This document shows, piece by piece, positions 35,029-45,639 of a stretch of DNA of 64,000 nt. A model generated the notes under the pieces. The model was not told where the DNA came from. It did not search any database and was given only the letters and a program-made list of their open reading frames with translations. The DNA lies in assembly GCA_022478985.1 (NCBI GenBank), contig JAKSZP010010599.1, positions 1 through 64,000 on the forward strand, in the 5' to 3' direction. Numbering within the stretch: position 1 is the stretch's first letter; every line of letters starts with the position of its first letter. The DNA comes from Massospora cicadina (Eukaryota > Entomophthoromycota > Entomophthoromycetes > Entomophthorales > Entomophthoraceae). The position numbers and the translations under genes are program-made.

Positions 35029-38000
35029 CTAGGATGAGACCAACTGACGGCGACGTGGTGGGAGGTACCCAAAAATCCACGCTTGAAAGTGGTCCACTAA
35101 GTGCGACCGGAACTGGTGTACAGCTTCTTGAAGGGTGGGGGTGGAGCCTGAGATAGCATCCAAGACAATCGTGTGTATAGTCCGCATAGCGAATGTGAAT
35201 ACCAAGGCATGGAGGGAGGGTGGAAGAGGGGAAGCCATCGATAAAGCAAACATGTCCTTAGACAGGCTTAAGAGCTGTGCCTGATCCTGGCGAAACAGAC
35301 GTTGCATCTCACACCATATCACTTTAGATGGAGTACACTCTTCCAGGAGGTGAACCAGCGTTCCATACAGGCCACACATGACACTGGATGAGTGCAAAGT
35401 GTTAGAGCGTTTGGCATTATGGTATACCCCTCTAAAGAAGCGCCACACATGGGAACAAATATGCGGTTGCAGAAGAGGGTGGTGGTCATACTTCCAAATG
35501 GCTTTCTGGGTATCTAGGGGGTAGGGGATGTCCACCATGTCCAGGTAGTCCATCCTGGCCATGGTAGGGGGTCGCATCGGTATCACTTTATTCAGAATGG
35601 GGAGACCCTGTACCTCCTGGGTGAACTAAGGCGAGGGGCGCCTCCTCTGGGTGGTGTGCCCACAGATGCAAATTCTCCACTCAGCACTCTACATGGAGAG
35701 GAGAATTCTCTTGAAGTGGGACGACGTCCCATGTGGGCCCGCAGCAGAAGGATGTGAGGCAAGTTACTTTAACAGAGAGTGGGGATGGGAAGGATTGGTG
35801 AGGCACAGGGCGCGGGAGAAGTTGGAGCAGGATGCGCGAGACCAGTGCTGGGCTGAGATTGTAAGGTTATTAACGGCAGCGATCCAGATGCCAAGGATTT
35901 TGGCAGCATGGGCCTTAAAGTTGAGCAGGCCCATACCACCACTATGGCGAGGGCCAAACATGACATCCAGGAGCACCGGCAGTGGGCGGCTTACCAAAGC
36001 CACCCTTGTAGAAGGGCGTATAGTGACTTGAAGAAAAAAGGGGAAAAAGTGATGGCGTGGGCCCCAAACCAAACTTTAGAGAGGAGCATAGAGTTGGCAA
36101 GCACCACCCTGCCTGTAAGGGAGGTCTGACGGGCTTTGAGGGAAGCTATGCGTTTCATAATGTTGTCTAGGATATGGTTTTCCATCACCGTTGAGGAATA
36201 CCCTCCTACCTCCAGCCACACCCCCAAATGGCTGACAGGGCCAACAGTGGGGCTTGGCACAAAGGGTAGCACAAGCGGGGCAGAGTGGGGTGGGGTGGGC
36301 AGGGCAGGGTAACAAGCCCCATGCGCTAGTTGGCGAGTCTGTTAGGAAAGAGGGCGCTGGGGCCCAGCGGGATTGATACTGACCAAGGAGAACAATTTCG
36401 GTTTTAGAGGCGTTAAGTGCTGCATTACTTACCCTGGAGTAAACCAGGATAGTATCTTCAAGCGCGCGTGCATCATGATTTTTAGGCACCACAACCACAC
36501 ATTCATCAGCAAACGCCAACATCTTGACAGGGGCTTAGCCTTTCACAAGGACCCCAGAAAGGTGGGTATTCACATTCTGAAGAAGTGGGTTAAGGCTGAA
36601 GTTATACAAGAGTGGGCTAAGAGGGTCCCCTTGGCGCATTCCCCTTTGAGGGCGGACTACATCCGTGAGGAATCCAGGGACATGCACAGCCATTGTAGTG
36701 GATTCCGTTAGCAACATCACCCAATTAATGAAGCGGTGGGGGAGGCGGAACTTGTGGAGGCAGGCTCTGAGGTATTCCCATTTTACTCTATCATAGGTCT
36801 TCTGTTGGTCTAAAAATACAAGTGCTCCAGAAGCCATGGATTGACAGACATTGGCTACGGCGTGTATATTATCCCAAATTGACCTTTTGGGGATAAAACC
36901 GAATTGCTCAGTGGAGATGAGGGCAGAGGCAGCAACCCCTAGACGGTTAGCCATGATTTTTGTAATTTTTTTTGTTTCTGTGTTAGTGAGAGAAATGGGG
37001 CGCCAGTTGGCCAAGTCTAGATTATCCCCTTTTTGTACAATGTAATCGTGAAGTCCTCTTGCCCTCCAGGCAGAAGGCGCGTTTCCAGAAGGAATTGGTT
37101 CAGAGAGGCAAGCAGCAAGGAGGAAAAATCTTTGAAATACTTCTCATAGAACTCATAAGGGATGCCATCTGGGCCTGGGCAATTTCAATAAAATGCACCG
37201 CAAACGTCAGACCAGAGCTCATCCCAAGTAATCAAATTAATCAACTCTGGGAATTGGCAAATGGTGCAGATGTGTGCACTTTTGAGAAAATTTTCCATTT
37301 TCAGCTGGCAGAATTGGATTGGATTGATACAATTTGGAGTAATATTTTTGTATTTTGATTGCCACTTTGGCTGGCATATCCGCGACGGAGTGATCTGGCC
37401 TTCACACCTGTGTGCAGGCCAAGCTCTGGCATGATGCGAAGAATTTTTGAAAAAAGTAAGTGGAGCATGTATCACCCGCTGTAATATGCTTTGCTTTATA
37501 CTGAACACAAACCCGATGCTTGTGTTGTCTCACCAGTGCATTGAGGCAGGCGGACACTTCTGCCCACTTGTGACCCCAAGCTGGGCTGTAGGCAGCAGAG
37601 GGTACGTTAGACTCCAGGTGGTCCAACTTTGCCAATGTGCGCAAAATGACTGCCGAGGCAGCCCATGAGTGGCAGGAGGAGAAGTGACGAGCCTGGCAGA
37701 TCATATTCACTTTTAAGTTTGACTAGTTGAAAATTGGATCTGTACATTATGGTGTGACAAACTCTGGAGCCGAGGTCACAAATCTCGCCCATGAGGAAAT
37801 CTTGGTGACACAATTTTTGCTGGGCAGAGTTTGCACCATTTTGGCGCCTGGGCTGCTGGATTGGATAAACTGAAAGAAATTGATACCATCCTGTGGTTGG
37901 AGAAATCAATTTTTGTCATGGTGAAGTGGGAAATTTGGGTTTGAAATTTCAATGGCGCGATAATAAGGTTGATGCGGGACATGGACCTTAGCTGGCTGTT

Positions 38001-38600
38001 GTGTACATGGGGGCGCGACATGTTAGAGAGTAATGGGGCATGGCATGAAAAAGTATCGAACAACCCAAGGGTGGCTTTGAGAATGCAAATTCAATTTGCT
38101 TCTGGGGGGTGTAGCCGATGAGGGCCAGAAGTCTGTGGATGGGTTCATCCAGAAGTTCATGTCGCTAACAATGAACAGGTTGGGGGTAGCAGAAGGGAAC
38201 GGGCAGCCAAGAAAAATTCCCAATGTTCACATGCACAGGTTGGGGTATAAATGTTAACAACCGCATGAAATTCATCTTCCATGAAAAGGTGATAACAAGG
38301 ACGCGGCTGTTTAGGTATGTATTAGAAGAATAAATTTAAAACTACTGTTCACACAAACTAGCAACCCACAGTGCATAGACCAGAAGGATAGGGAGGGGAG
38401 GAGTATGGTTTGCCATGCTTCCTCATTACCGCGCAGACAGTGGGTTTCCTGAATGGCCAGGATGTTATGGGTAAATTATTTTGTAAAAAACACAATTTCC
38501 TATCCTGGGATGGTGAGGCCTTGAGTCCAGCGATGTTCAATGTCCCTAAAGTAAAGGCTCCCCCATCGCACCTTAGTTGCGAGGGAAAGGACACCATGCC
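35029..38600 (-). pseudogene. LINE-c ORF2: endonuclease, reverse transcriptase, zf-RVT, broken
   Basis: Endonuclease: TLGTLNIAGLKAS and AIQETHCLRG (about 38420-38560), VSDMNFWMNPSTDFW in place of GDFN (about 38150), and a C-terminal part to about 37700. RT: MANWRPISLTNTETK, GFIPKRSIWDN, FLDQQKTYDRVKWEY, RGMRQGDPLSPLLYNFSLNP in one frame (37014-36535), then after a stop in the same frame the catalytic motif is FADE instead of FADD (36513-36502). The C-terminal region is split over several frames (36272-35764) and ends at 35586-35029 with a degraded zinc finger (SVMCGLYGTLVHLLEEC, first Cys lost). Two catalytic sites are damaged, so the copy is dead. Confidence 0.9.
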
Positions 38601-38624
38601 CTTCAGCCTTCTCTTTTTAGTACA

Positions 38625-39880
38625 TCACTGCGCTGAAGTGCAGGTGTTCTGTGATACAGAGTAATTGTCAGAGTGGGAAGCCTTGGCAGTGGGGTTCGCG
38701 TTGGCTTTTGACTTCACTTTTTTCCCTGCTGTGGGCCAAGTTTTTTGCAGTTTGTGCATTTGTGGAGCACCATCACTTGGAGGTGGAATTTCTGCAGGAT
38801 TGCTAGTGCGCAACTCAGTCCCAATCGATGCTTGGGTGCATTGGTCAGGTGAAACCAATTTGTCCATCAGGATTTCAGCTTGGGTGGTCCAATTGGCTTG
38901 GGCTTCCAAATATGATTGGTTGAGGGACTCACGGGCTGCTTCTGCTGCAAATGTCTTGATGTCCTCCTGAGTCTGGGCTGGTGGGATAGCATATGCGGCT
39001 TCAGCTACCTTCTTGGCTGCCACCTTGCGGGCCTGTTTGGACTTCTTACGCTCTTGTGGGGACACTAGTTTTACTTGGATGTAGCAGCCTTGCGCTTCCC
39101 ATGGGAATGCTGTGTCAATGTCTAGTGGTGGTTCAAAGTGGGCTTCTGCACCACACATTGCATCTGAGAGAAATTCATTTCTATGAATACCCTCCTTGGT
39201 GGGGCAGGTATGGGCCTTGTGGCCAAAAGCGCGACAGAACGTGCAGATGTGGGGTGCGCTATACACGGTTACCCTGAATGGATGGGTGTTTTGCCCATCA
39301 ATTTCAACATAAGTGGTGTTTGGGATTTATATCAAATCCTCCACTATCCCCGCGGATGGGGTGAGAACAGCAATCGCTTTACCTGTGCACAGGTTTGGCA
39401 TTAGCATAAAACACTGCATTTTAAAGGATTGTATTTCGCTGTATATGGTGAGGCCAGCCTTCAGGTGGTGCTCAAGCATGGTGCACTTGACCGTTGTGGG
39501 TAGGATTCCAAAAGTCATGAAAATTTGGTTAATTTAGTCCAGCGGGTGCGCTTCATTTTGAATACTCATTGACTGTCCAGGAGGTCCACTACTACGCGCA
39601 CTTTTGTGGCTTCATCTGCCGCTTCCTTATTTTGAAGCCAAGATCCAGCCAACCACGTGACATGGAGTGGGGTGCGACATACACCGCGTCTGGTAAATGT
39701 GTGTGTACATCTCCACAAAACATCTCCCAAAGCGCCATTTGCTGGATATCCAGGAAAACATGCACCCAATGTTCCACCGATAATAGTGGTTTGGAGTGCG
39801 GCGTATTGATGAAATGGTTGCAGCACACTTGCCAGGCCAAAATTTCTGGGGAAATGGTAACTGCCAGTTTTTATTAAGTT
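38625..39880 (-). pseudogene. LINE-c ORF1: RNA-binding protein with CCHC knuckle
   Basis: N-terminal part (39840-39566) reads HLPDAVYVAPHSMSRGWLDLGFK and DEATKVRVVVDLLD, matching LINE-b ORF1 (HAVYVATNNMGCSWINIGF). CTGKAIAVLTPSAGIVEDLI (39400-39327) matches CTGKAIAVINPFPKVEDDL. An open 213-codon stretch (39266-38625) has the knuckle ICTFCRAFGHKAHTC (CX2CX4HX4C), a basic region (RKKSKQARKVAAKKVAEAA) and a Ser/Pro-rich tail. Broken between these parts. Confidence 0.88.
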
Positions 39881-40074
39881 TATTTATTCCGCTGGACTCA
39901 CCGGAGCGTTTACAAAATTTGGTTGATGTGGGGCCAACACCTGTGCCCTAAACTTTACTCGCCCAACAGCTCCCCAATATTCGGCGCCAACTAATCTCCT
40001 TTATGATATTATCAAACTTTACCTAGACTTGAAATGAATTTGTTGCAAAAGTGTTTGCAATGAGAGAGAAAAAG

Positions 40075-40820
40075 AAATGTCCTCTTCTTAACTCTTGTAC
40101 TGGTGGTAAGGCTTTGATAAAAAAGGTACGGCATTCCAGTGATAATTATTTGAACTTTCCCTTTAAGATGCCATAATCAAGTCTAATTCTAAAAATGTCT
40201 GAATACTGATGAAAGAATTCTCTGAGTTTACTTCCTTCTTGTATAGCTGGCTCTTGCAGCCCAATCTTGTCAATGTGGGAATCGTCAAATAATGATTCAA
40301 TTCTGGCTATGCATGCATCTTCACTTTAGAAATGGGTTGACACTTCATGATACTAACAGAATGTTTGACAATTCTCTCTAATAAGCTTAAACTTTCCTTT
40401 TGTATGTTGAATTGTAAAGGTACAGGTATCCCAGAGGGTTCCTTATCTCTAAATCCTTTAGTACAAATGATCTTGCTCATCGTCTATTCTTAGTATGGAT
40501 GCTTATGTTAACCAGCATAGCCTTTTATTCTCCAAATTAGTAAATCCATCTTCTTTCTGGAGCTTAAGGGCAAACCAGATGTTGATAATTGGGTCTGACC
40601 AAACATAAAAAATTGACCAAATAACAATACTCCCAAACCTTCTATAAACCTCACATAACCCTCTCCCTGATGCCTTTATCTCACAGCAGATTTATTCATA
40701 TTGATACACCATCAGATATTTCACCATGCAATTACCTTATCTTTCTTTCGCTTTGATACCTAAATCAAAATCAAATAGATTTTAAAAAAAATACAAAACA
40801 CGACCTCTTGATCAAGCCAT
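40075..40820 (-). pseudogene. G7 upstream remainder behind LINE-c
   Basis: The G7 pol frame picks up after the LINE-c TSD: minus-strand MPYLFYQSLTTSTRV at about 40090-40140 precedes the RT block at 34.78 kb. The rest is A/T-rich with no protease or LTR motif that I can support. It ends near the start of OR1-c. Confidence 0.45.
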
Positions 40821-40821
40821 T

Positions 40822-41499
40822 GCTTACCAATGTTGATGAAATTGACGCCTACTGCCCCAGACTGGGGTGGTGGTGTGCCGCCATCTGGTGTCTTTCAGCC
40901 GCCGCCAAAGCGCGCCTGGGCTGGCTCTGATAGCCCTCCCAACGCTACCAGGCGTTATGTCTCCCCTTGGGACTTGGCCCACCACCTCGCAAGCTCTTAG
41001 GTGGTGCTTAGAGCCCTTTGGTGCTCCCACAGAGCAATTTGCATTTTGGCCTCTGGGTCAAATATGGGAATCTCTTCCCATATGCAAGCGCGGCCATCAT
41101 CAAGATGACCACGGCGGTTTTCAAACCCACCAGCTATAATAACTTCTGCCCCTTTGTAAGGAGAGTGTCTATAACTCTCATGTTCCCAGAGTGGCAGTGT
41201 GAGGTGCACCAGGCTAACGCCAGGGAACTAGCCGTTAATGCCAAAGTGATTAGAGCCCAGCAGTTGGTGTAGATCAATAACAACTTAGGCATAAAAATGC
41301 GAATTCTATAATAAAAACCTCATAAAAGGCAACGCGGTGCACATATCAAAAGGGGCTAAGAGACCCAGGTTGGAGGGAACCTGGGCAAACAAATGATTAA
41401 TGAGGGGAGAGCTGCAATATACTTGTAATGACAAGGGTAATGGAGTGCAAGACCTCCTCAAAGAGGTTTGCGCACAGGAGCGTTCAGAATATCATAAAA
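40822..41499 (+). mobile_element. OR1-c, first part: N-terminal OR1 coding segment
   Basis: Plus strand. Begins near 40835 with MKLTPTAPDWGGGVPPSGVF, matching the PPPAAP...GAPPPSVF start of OR1-a. YGNLFPYASAAIIKMTTAVF (about 41065-41130) matches YGRLLPYANNAIIKLDTAAF of OR1-b, and FCPFVRRVSITLMFPEWQ follows. About 250 bp to 41488 is longer than in OR1-a/b and matches OR1-d and OR1-e. The segment ends in the ATATCATAAAA duplicated by OR2-d. The element continues at 42080 and again at 48618. Confidence 0.7.
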
Positions 41500-42079
41500 T
41501 TTTAAAAACGTAAACAGTAAAGGTTTATTTGGGAAGTTGACCAACAAGGATGTTGGTCAGGGAAAACATATTTAAGCTCAAATGGGGGAATAGGGGTTAT
41601 GCCGCAGTGGGCCCAAGCACCAACTCACCAATAGGGCAATACTGTCATCTGATTTAGTTATATAGCCCAAAACTGACTTCACTTGAGTTATCGATTAAAG
41701 TTGGACTTGAACTGTGCGCATTATTTTGTAAATAGAATGGTTTTTGAAACCCCGTTCCTTGACAAACTAAATCGAACCAACCACGTTTATTTGGTAGATG
41801 GTTAATTTTAACGCCTGGCTTGACTTCAGGGGCTGGGCGTTTGGCACACCCCTAGTCCTAACCTGGGCATATTTTGCCCAAACCCAGCGTTGGTCCAGGG
41901 TTTGCCTCAGGTCAGGAAGGTCCTGCAGCTTCACCCTCTGGGCCTCCTGGCGCCCAGCCTTATCTTTGGGGTTGATCCCCACTATTATGTTATGTGCGCA
42001 TGACATCTTTAAGGGGTACTTTGCCTCGGCTTCCACTATAGAGCTGATGCAGCAGCACCAGTCAAGCTGCAATTAATTT
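41500..42079 (-). mobile_element. OR2-d: retroposon insertion with 11-bp TSD inside OR1-c
   Basis: A 580-bp minus-strand insertion flanked by identical ATATCATAAAA at 41489-41499 and 42080-42090. It has one open frame of 101 codons (42072-41770) with IIVGINPKDKAGRQEAQ and DLPDLRQTLDQRWVWAKYAQV, ending GSI, then an untranslated part and the tail CCTTGTTGGTCAACTTCCCAAATAAACC (reported here as its two halves: CCTTGTTGGTCAACTTCCC, then AAATAAACC) near 41520-41555. The copy is 5'-truncated compared with OR2-b/OR2-e. TSD plus tail identify target-primed insertion. It is the best preserved OR2 frame in the window. Confidence 0.85.
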
Positions 42080-42540
42080 ATATCATAAAACCTTTGACCA
42101 CCATTGGCACCCAGCTCCCAGATGAGGCCACTTTGGTGGTCCAGTTCGCCGGGTTTCCTTCCTCCTTTCCCCTGAACGCCTCTGCCATGAGCTCACAGAG
42201 GGTTTGGCCATTTATGGCTCAGATCTCATGTTGCAGTTCGTGGTGCCCCATGGGGTGGATCATCTGGAAGACCCTCATGACTTTGCGACAATCTGCCCAT
42301 TTCATTGTGACACCCACCTCGCAATTCCCCCCTGCACCATGATCAGGTCCGCCCCTGATCATCCTTTTTGGGCGCACGTTGAAAATGGCCACGCCATCTG
42401 CCCCTTGTGTTTTGAGCTCAATCACTAAAAGTGCAAGTGCAAGTGCCATATGGCTTCTGCTTCTGCTTCTGCCACTTCCAACACTCCCCCCTCTGGCACC
42501 ACCCCAGCAGCTGCCTCACCCCAATCTTCAAATGGGGCGT
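42080..42540 (+). mobile_element. OR1-c, second part: RRM-like segment and zinc knuckle
   Basis: The OR1 frame resumes: LPDEATLVVQFAGFPSSFPL (42120-42180) matches LPSDTSLMVSFTSLPSQLPP of OR1-b. After a frameshift ELTEGLAIYGSDLMLQFVV and PHGVDHLEDPHDFATICPFH follow. The knuckle ICPLCFELNH lies at 42396-42425, with Cys codons at 42399 and 42408 and His at 42423; the fourth Cys falls after a TAA, as KCKCKC. Thus the spacing is CX2CX4HX4C, as in LINE-b ORF1 (ICNHCGSLGHKEHAC). A Ser/Ala/Thr/Pro-rich linker follows and is cut by G2 at the target site GGCGT. Confidence 0.72.
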
Positions 42541-43046
42541 TATTGTGAATTTAATATGACCTGACGATAAGTCTATGGTCATTCAGCGAAATGAATGGAA
42601 TCCACTGGAATTAAACTGGTAATGGTAATATAAGCACTTCAAAATGAGGCGATATTGGATTGTTGGTAAATCGCCTCCAATTGGGCGTTGTGAGATTAAT
42701 GAACGAAGATTTGATGAAACCAATGAGATACGGAGAATTGAGTTACTAAGCCATGTAAGTAATATAATCCAAAATTATTAGAATATAAGCAGGATGAGAC
42801 AAACAAGGAGAGGGGGTTTTTTGAAGTAGAAGAAGAAGAGTGAGCGCGAGCAGGGAATATCCGCTATATATTTTATATTAAATAAAAGTAGTGTAGTTGG
42901 GTCAATTACCTCCTATTCTTATATATATCTAGTTATTATGTTTAATCAAGGTAAATGATCTCCATATCGTTTGGCCGTTGCACAGTGGGCTAAACCCTGC
43001 ACGATTCATTTGGCGGTAATAGACCATATCCGCCAAAAAGTTAACA
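42541..43046 (+). repeat. G2 5' LTR
   Basis: 506 bp. Begins TATTGTGAATTT (the 3' LTR has TGTTGTGAATTT, so the terminal TG was changed to TA) and ends GTTAACA. It contains an 8-bp inverted repeat GAGGCGAT / ATCGCCTC (42646-42653, 42670-42677) also present in the 3' LTR, a TATATA-rich promoter-like region near 42870-42930 and AATAAAAG near 42883. Confidence 0.95.
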
Positions 43047-43047
43047 G

Positions 43048-43063
43048 TGGTGCTCACTACAGG
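43048..43063 (+). promoter_or_regulatory. G2 primer-binding site
   Basis: TGGTGCTCACTACAGG begins one base after the 5' LTR. It is nearly the same as in G3 and G1, so the three gypsy families appear to use the same or a related tRNA primer. The tRNA was not identified. Confidence 0.75.
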
Positions 43064-43135
43064 TGGCCCATTGATCAACTAATAACAACTTCTTCAATTA
43101 AATCTATGGCGCAACCATCTCGCTTTGATGGCGTA

Positions 43136-44250
43136 CTACCCCGGTGATTGAACTATCTCACTATGGGGAACTAAAGCTTTCCCTGGATAACTTACTTCAG
43201 GCGCAAAAAACGCTTTTTCATGAGAATAAAATTATTACTGAACAGCTCAATCATGCCTTCCACCAACTGCTCCTGGTAGGTGACCATGCTAACCAGCTTG
43301 CAAATTTCTTGAGCAGCATGATGGAGCAGCTAGACTGTGCGGAGTACAATTTATATAATGTTGTTAAAAAAAGAAGTCAGCAGTGACAGGCTGCCCTCAT
43401 TTAACTGAGATAGTAACATACATGGATTTTTCAAGTGGTTCAAGTTTGCCATAGAGGGGGCTTCTGATCAATAAAAAGCCAAACCGTTGTTAGCTGTGTT
43501 GGATGTTTCCAGTGCTGATCAAGTTATTTGTTATCTTAAAAACAGTACTGTAGCTTACCAAGTGGTGAAGGAGACTGTAATTCGCCTGTTTGGGGACAAA
43601 GCGAAAATGGCTCAGCGCAAAGAAGATTTTTTAGCAATATCATTTTCTAAAAAATGAATCTTTAACACAGTTTGTGGAGCGATTCACTAATGAGGCTCAT
43701 GTATTGTTGGGTGAAAATGTCTTATCTAATGAGGAGTGGGAATAGCAATGATGGAGGCTATCAAGCCCTACCGCGAATTGCATAATGCTATGGTGTGCAC
43801 CCTTCAGGAGGATGCGGAGTTACTCAAATCATCCATCAATTACATCTTCTATCCGCCACCTTTAGTGCTCCCAATGTGGAGTGGAAGTATCCTGTATCTG
43901 CTATGGATACTTCACAAAATAAAGGATCCCACCAATATGGGGGTAATCGGTGGGTCGCTCCTCGGACACTTAACTCATGGGTGGGTCCTCTACGTCCCTA
44001 TTATGGTCAAACCGCTTATCCTTGGGCCCATAATAAACCGTGGTTCAATAGTAGACCTAGATCTTCTGGGGTGATTCCAAGACGAGTGCTGGTCCCAAAC
44101 ACTTGTTTTTTGTGTGGCCAACCAGGTCATTATGCAGTTAGCTGTTGGGCCAAACCAAGGGTCCACAAAGTATTTGTTGTCTCATATGAACAGGGAAAGG
44201 GTGATCGGAGTAGAGACAGGATGCTCTGCTTCCACTAATTCAATTGTAAT
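43136..44250 (+). pseudogene. G2 gag with CCHC knuckle
   Basis: Three or four frame pieces. N-terminal: a helical, Leu/Gln/Asn-rich stretch (ELKLSLDNLLQAQKTLF, EQLNHAFHQLLL; 43144-43383), then a capsid-like middle (VIRLFGDKAKMAQRKEDF at about 43580) and a Tyr/Trp/Pro-rich part. The nucleocapsid knuckle is CFLCGQPGHYAVSC (CX2CX4HX4C, about 44104-44145). Several stops separate the parts. Confidence 0.8.
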
Positions 44251-44610
44251 TGTCCCTGATGTACAACATGAATCACCCTGTTTCAGCCCTGGGGCACCCT
44301 ATGAGGTATTACTATATGAATAGATCCCTTACCACCTTTTGGCCTCAAGTTGAGGAAGAGACCCCAATGATGCAGACATAGAGTTTCGCCAAGACGTGGA
44401 TAAGCCATATGCCTGGCAGATCCTTACGCGGAATGGTACAATTGGCGGTGACCCCTCTGCATATGTTGCAGCTTTGGAGGGAGTGGAGGTGGCTATTCCT
44501 GTAGAAAAAATTGCCCAAGAGTATCCTCATGCTGGGGCTGGTATGCACACTTTTTGAATAATCATACGCCTTTGAATGTTTATGTATAAAACACAAAAAG
44601 TTCTTCTTAT

Positions 44611-45102
44611 TTGGAATGCACCTATTGTGAGATATTTGTACAGAATACCAAAATTTGGGCGATCATAGATACAAAAGCTCCTGTCAATATAATATCCACC
44701 AAGATTGTGGCTAAGCTTCCACTGAAGCCAGATGTGGACCACATAGTAGTGTATGGAACTTCGGGGGCCCATAGTACTGTGTCAGAAGGCACATATAGCT
44801 CATTGCCCTTGAGGTTTGGCTCTGTTGGCATATCTGCTCCAGCTGTGGTGTTGCCTAATAACCATTATGACATGTTGATTGAGGCTGCATTTATGCGGCA
44901 CTTTGGGGCTGTGGTTAATATGGCAGATGAAACCATCAGTATACTGGGACAACAGATCCTTATCTATTTTACTTCCCGCGGAGTCCCAGAGGACCCAATC
45001 CGCTCTGGACAAATTAATCTTGCTTATAGCAATAGTGTGATTCCTGTAAAATATTTGACGGATGAAGTGGAGGACCTGAATGCTTCCAAACCAGATCTAT
45101 GA
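44611..45102 (+). pseudogene. G2 aspartic protease, active site altered
   Basis: 164 codons open with WAIIDTKAPVNIIS; the expected DTG has Lys for Gly (AAA at 44674-44676). Downstream PNNHYDMLIEAAFMRHF is the second conserved region of gypsy proteases. Then a linker reaches 45480, including ANLQKEVMKVWRHQVVAYL, which is similar to G4. Confidence 0.85.
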
Positions 45103-45639
45103 GTACAAAGGGATTCCGCTACGAGCTGCAAATGCTCGGACTATCCTTCAGGGCATCAGGTCATAATTGGGACAGAGCTCGAAATTGATATTCTGGGAGG
45201 TCTGTATGGAGAGGTTGTGGGGCCTTATCACCAATTGCGGCTCAAACCACATGTGGCTCCTGGGTTACTGCTACCAGGGCAGGGGGAAGTGAAGGTGTTG
45301 ATAGCAAATCTGCAGAAGGAGGTGATGAAGGTTTGGCGGCACCAAGTGGTGGCTTACCTGCACCTGATCTCTATTGATGAGGTCCACCAGGTACATGACT
45401 TTGGTTTGTGGGAAGATCTCAGCTTGCCCTAAAAACCCCCCTCAGCGTAATGACAGTGTTTCCGCGAGAGGCATTAAATGGTCTATTGGAAGATCAGAAG
45501 GACAGGGTGATGGATCTGTTTAAGAAATATTGCAGCATTTTTGCAACCAATGACCACAACTTGGGTTGCGCTCGTAGGGTTGTGCATTGGGTGGACATGG
45601 GAGACCACCCCTATCAGGCCATGACCTATCCACCGCTCA

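Larger units (their letters stand above)
34797..40074 (-). mobile_element. LINE-c: full-length non-LTR retrotransposon with 16-bp TSD
   Basis: 5278 bp, minus strand, flanked by identical AAATGTCCTCTTCTTA at 34781-34796 and 40075-40090. The 3' tail reads GTATCCATCCCTTGGTCAGC and ends in an A/T-rich run with AATAAATTTTAAATTTTAA. ORF1 (about 39880-38625) and ORF2 (about 38600-35029) are both present but broken. The insertion interrupts G7, whose RT upstream region continues at 40091. Length agrees with LINE-b (about 5.2 kb), supporting both as complete units. LINE-c and LINE-a are one subfamily. Confidence 0.95.

Noticed and set aside
36280..36315. G-rich run (GTGGGGTGGGGTGGGCAGGG) as a possible quadruplex signal.
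   Set aside because: It lies in decayed LINE-c ORF2 coding sequence and has no counterpart in LINE-a or LINE-b; likely a local simple-repeat expansion.
41798..42076. A 92-codon plus-strand frame across OR2-d.
   Set aside because: The minus-strand frame matches four other OR2 copies and lies inside a TSD-bounded insertion; the plus frame has no match.
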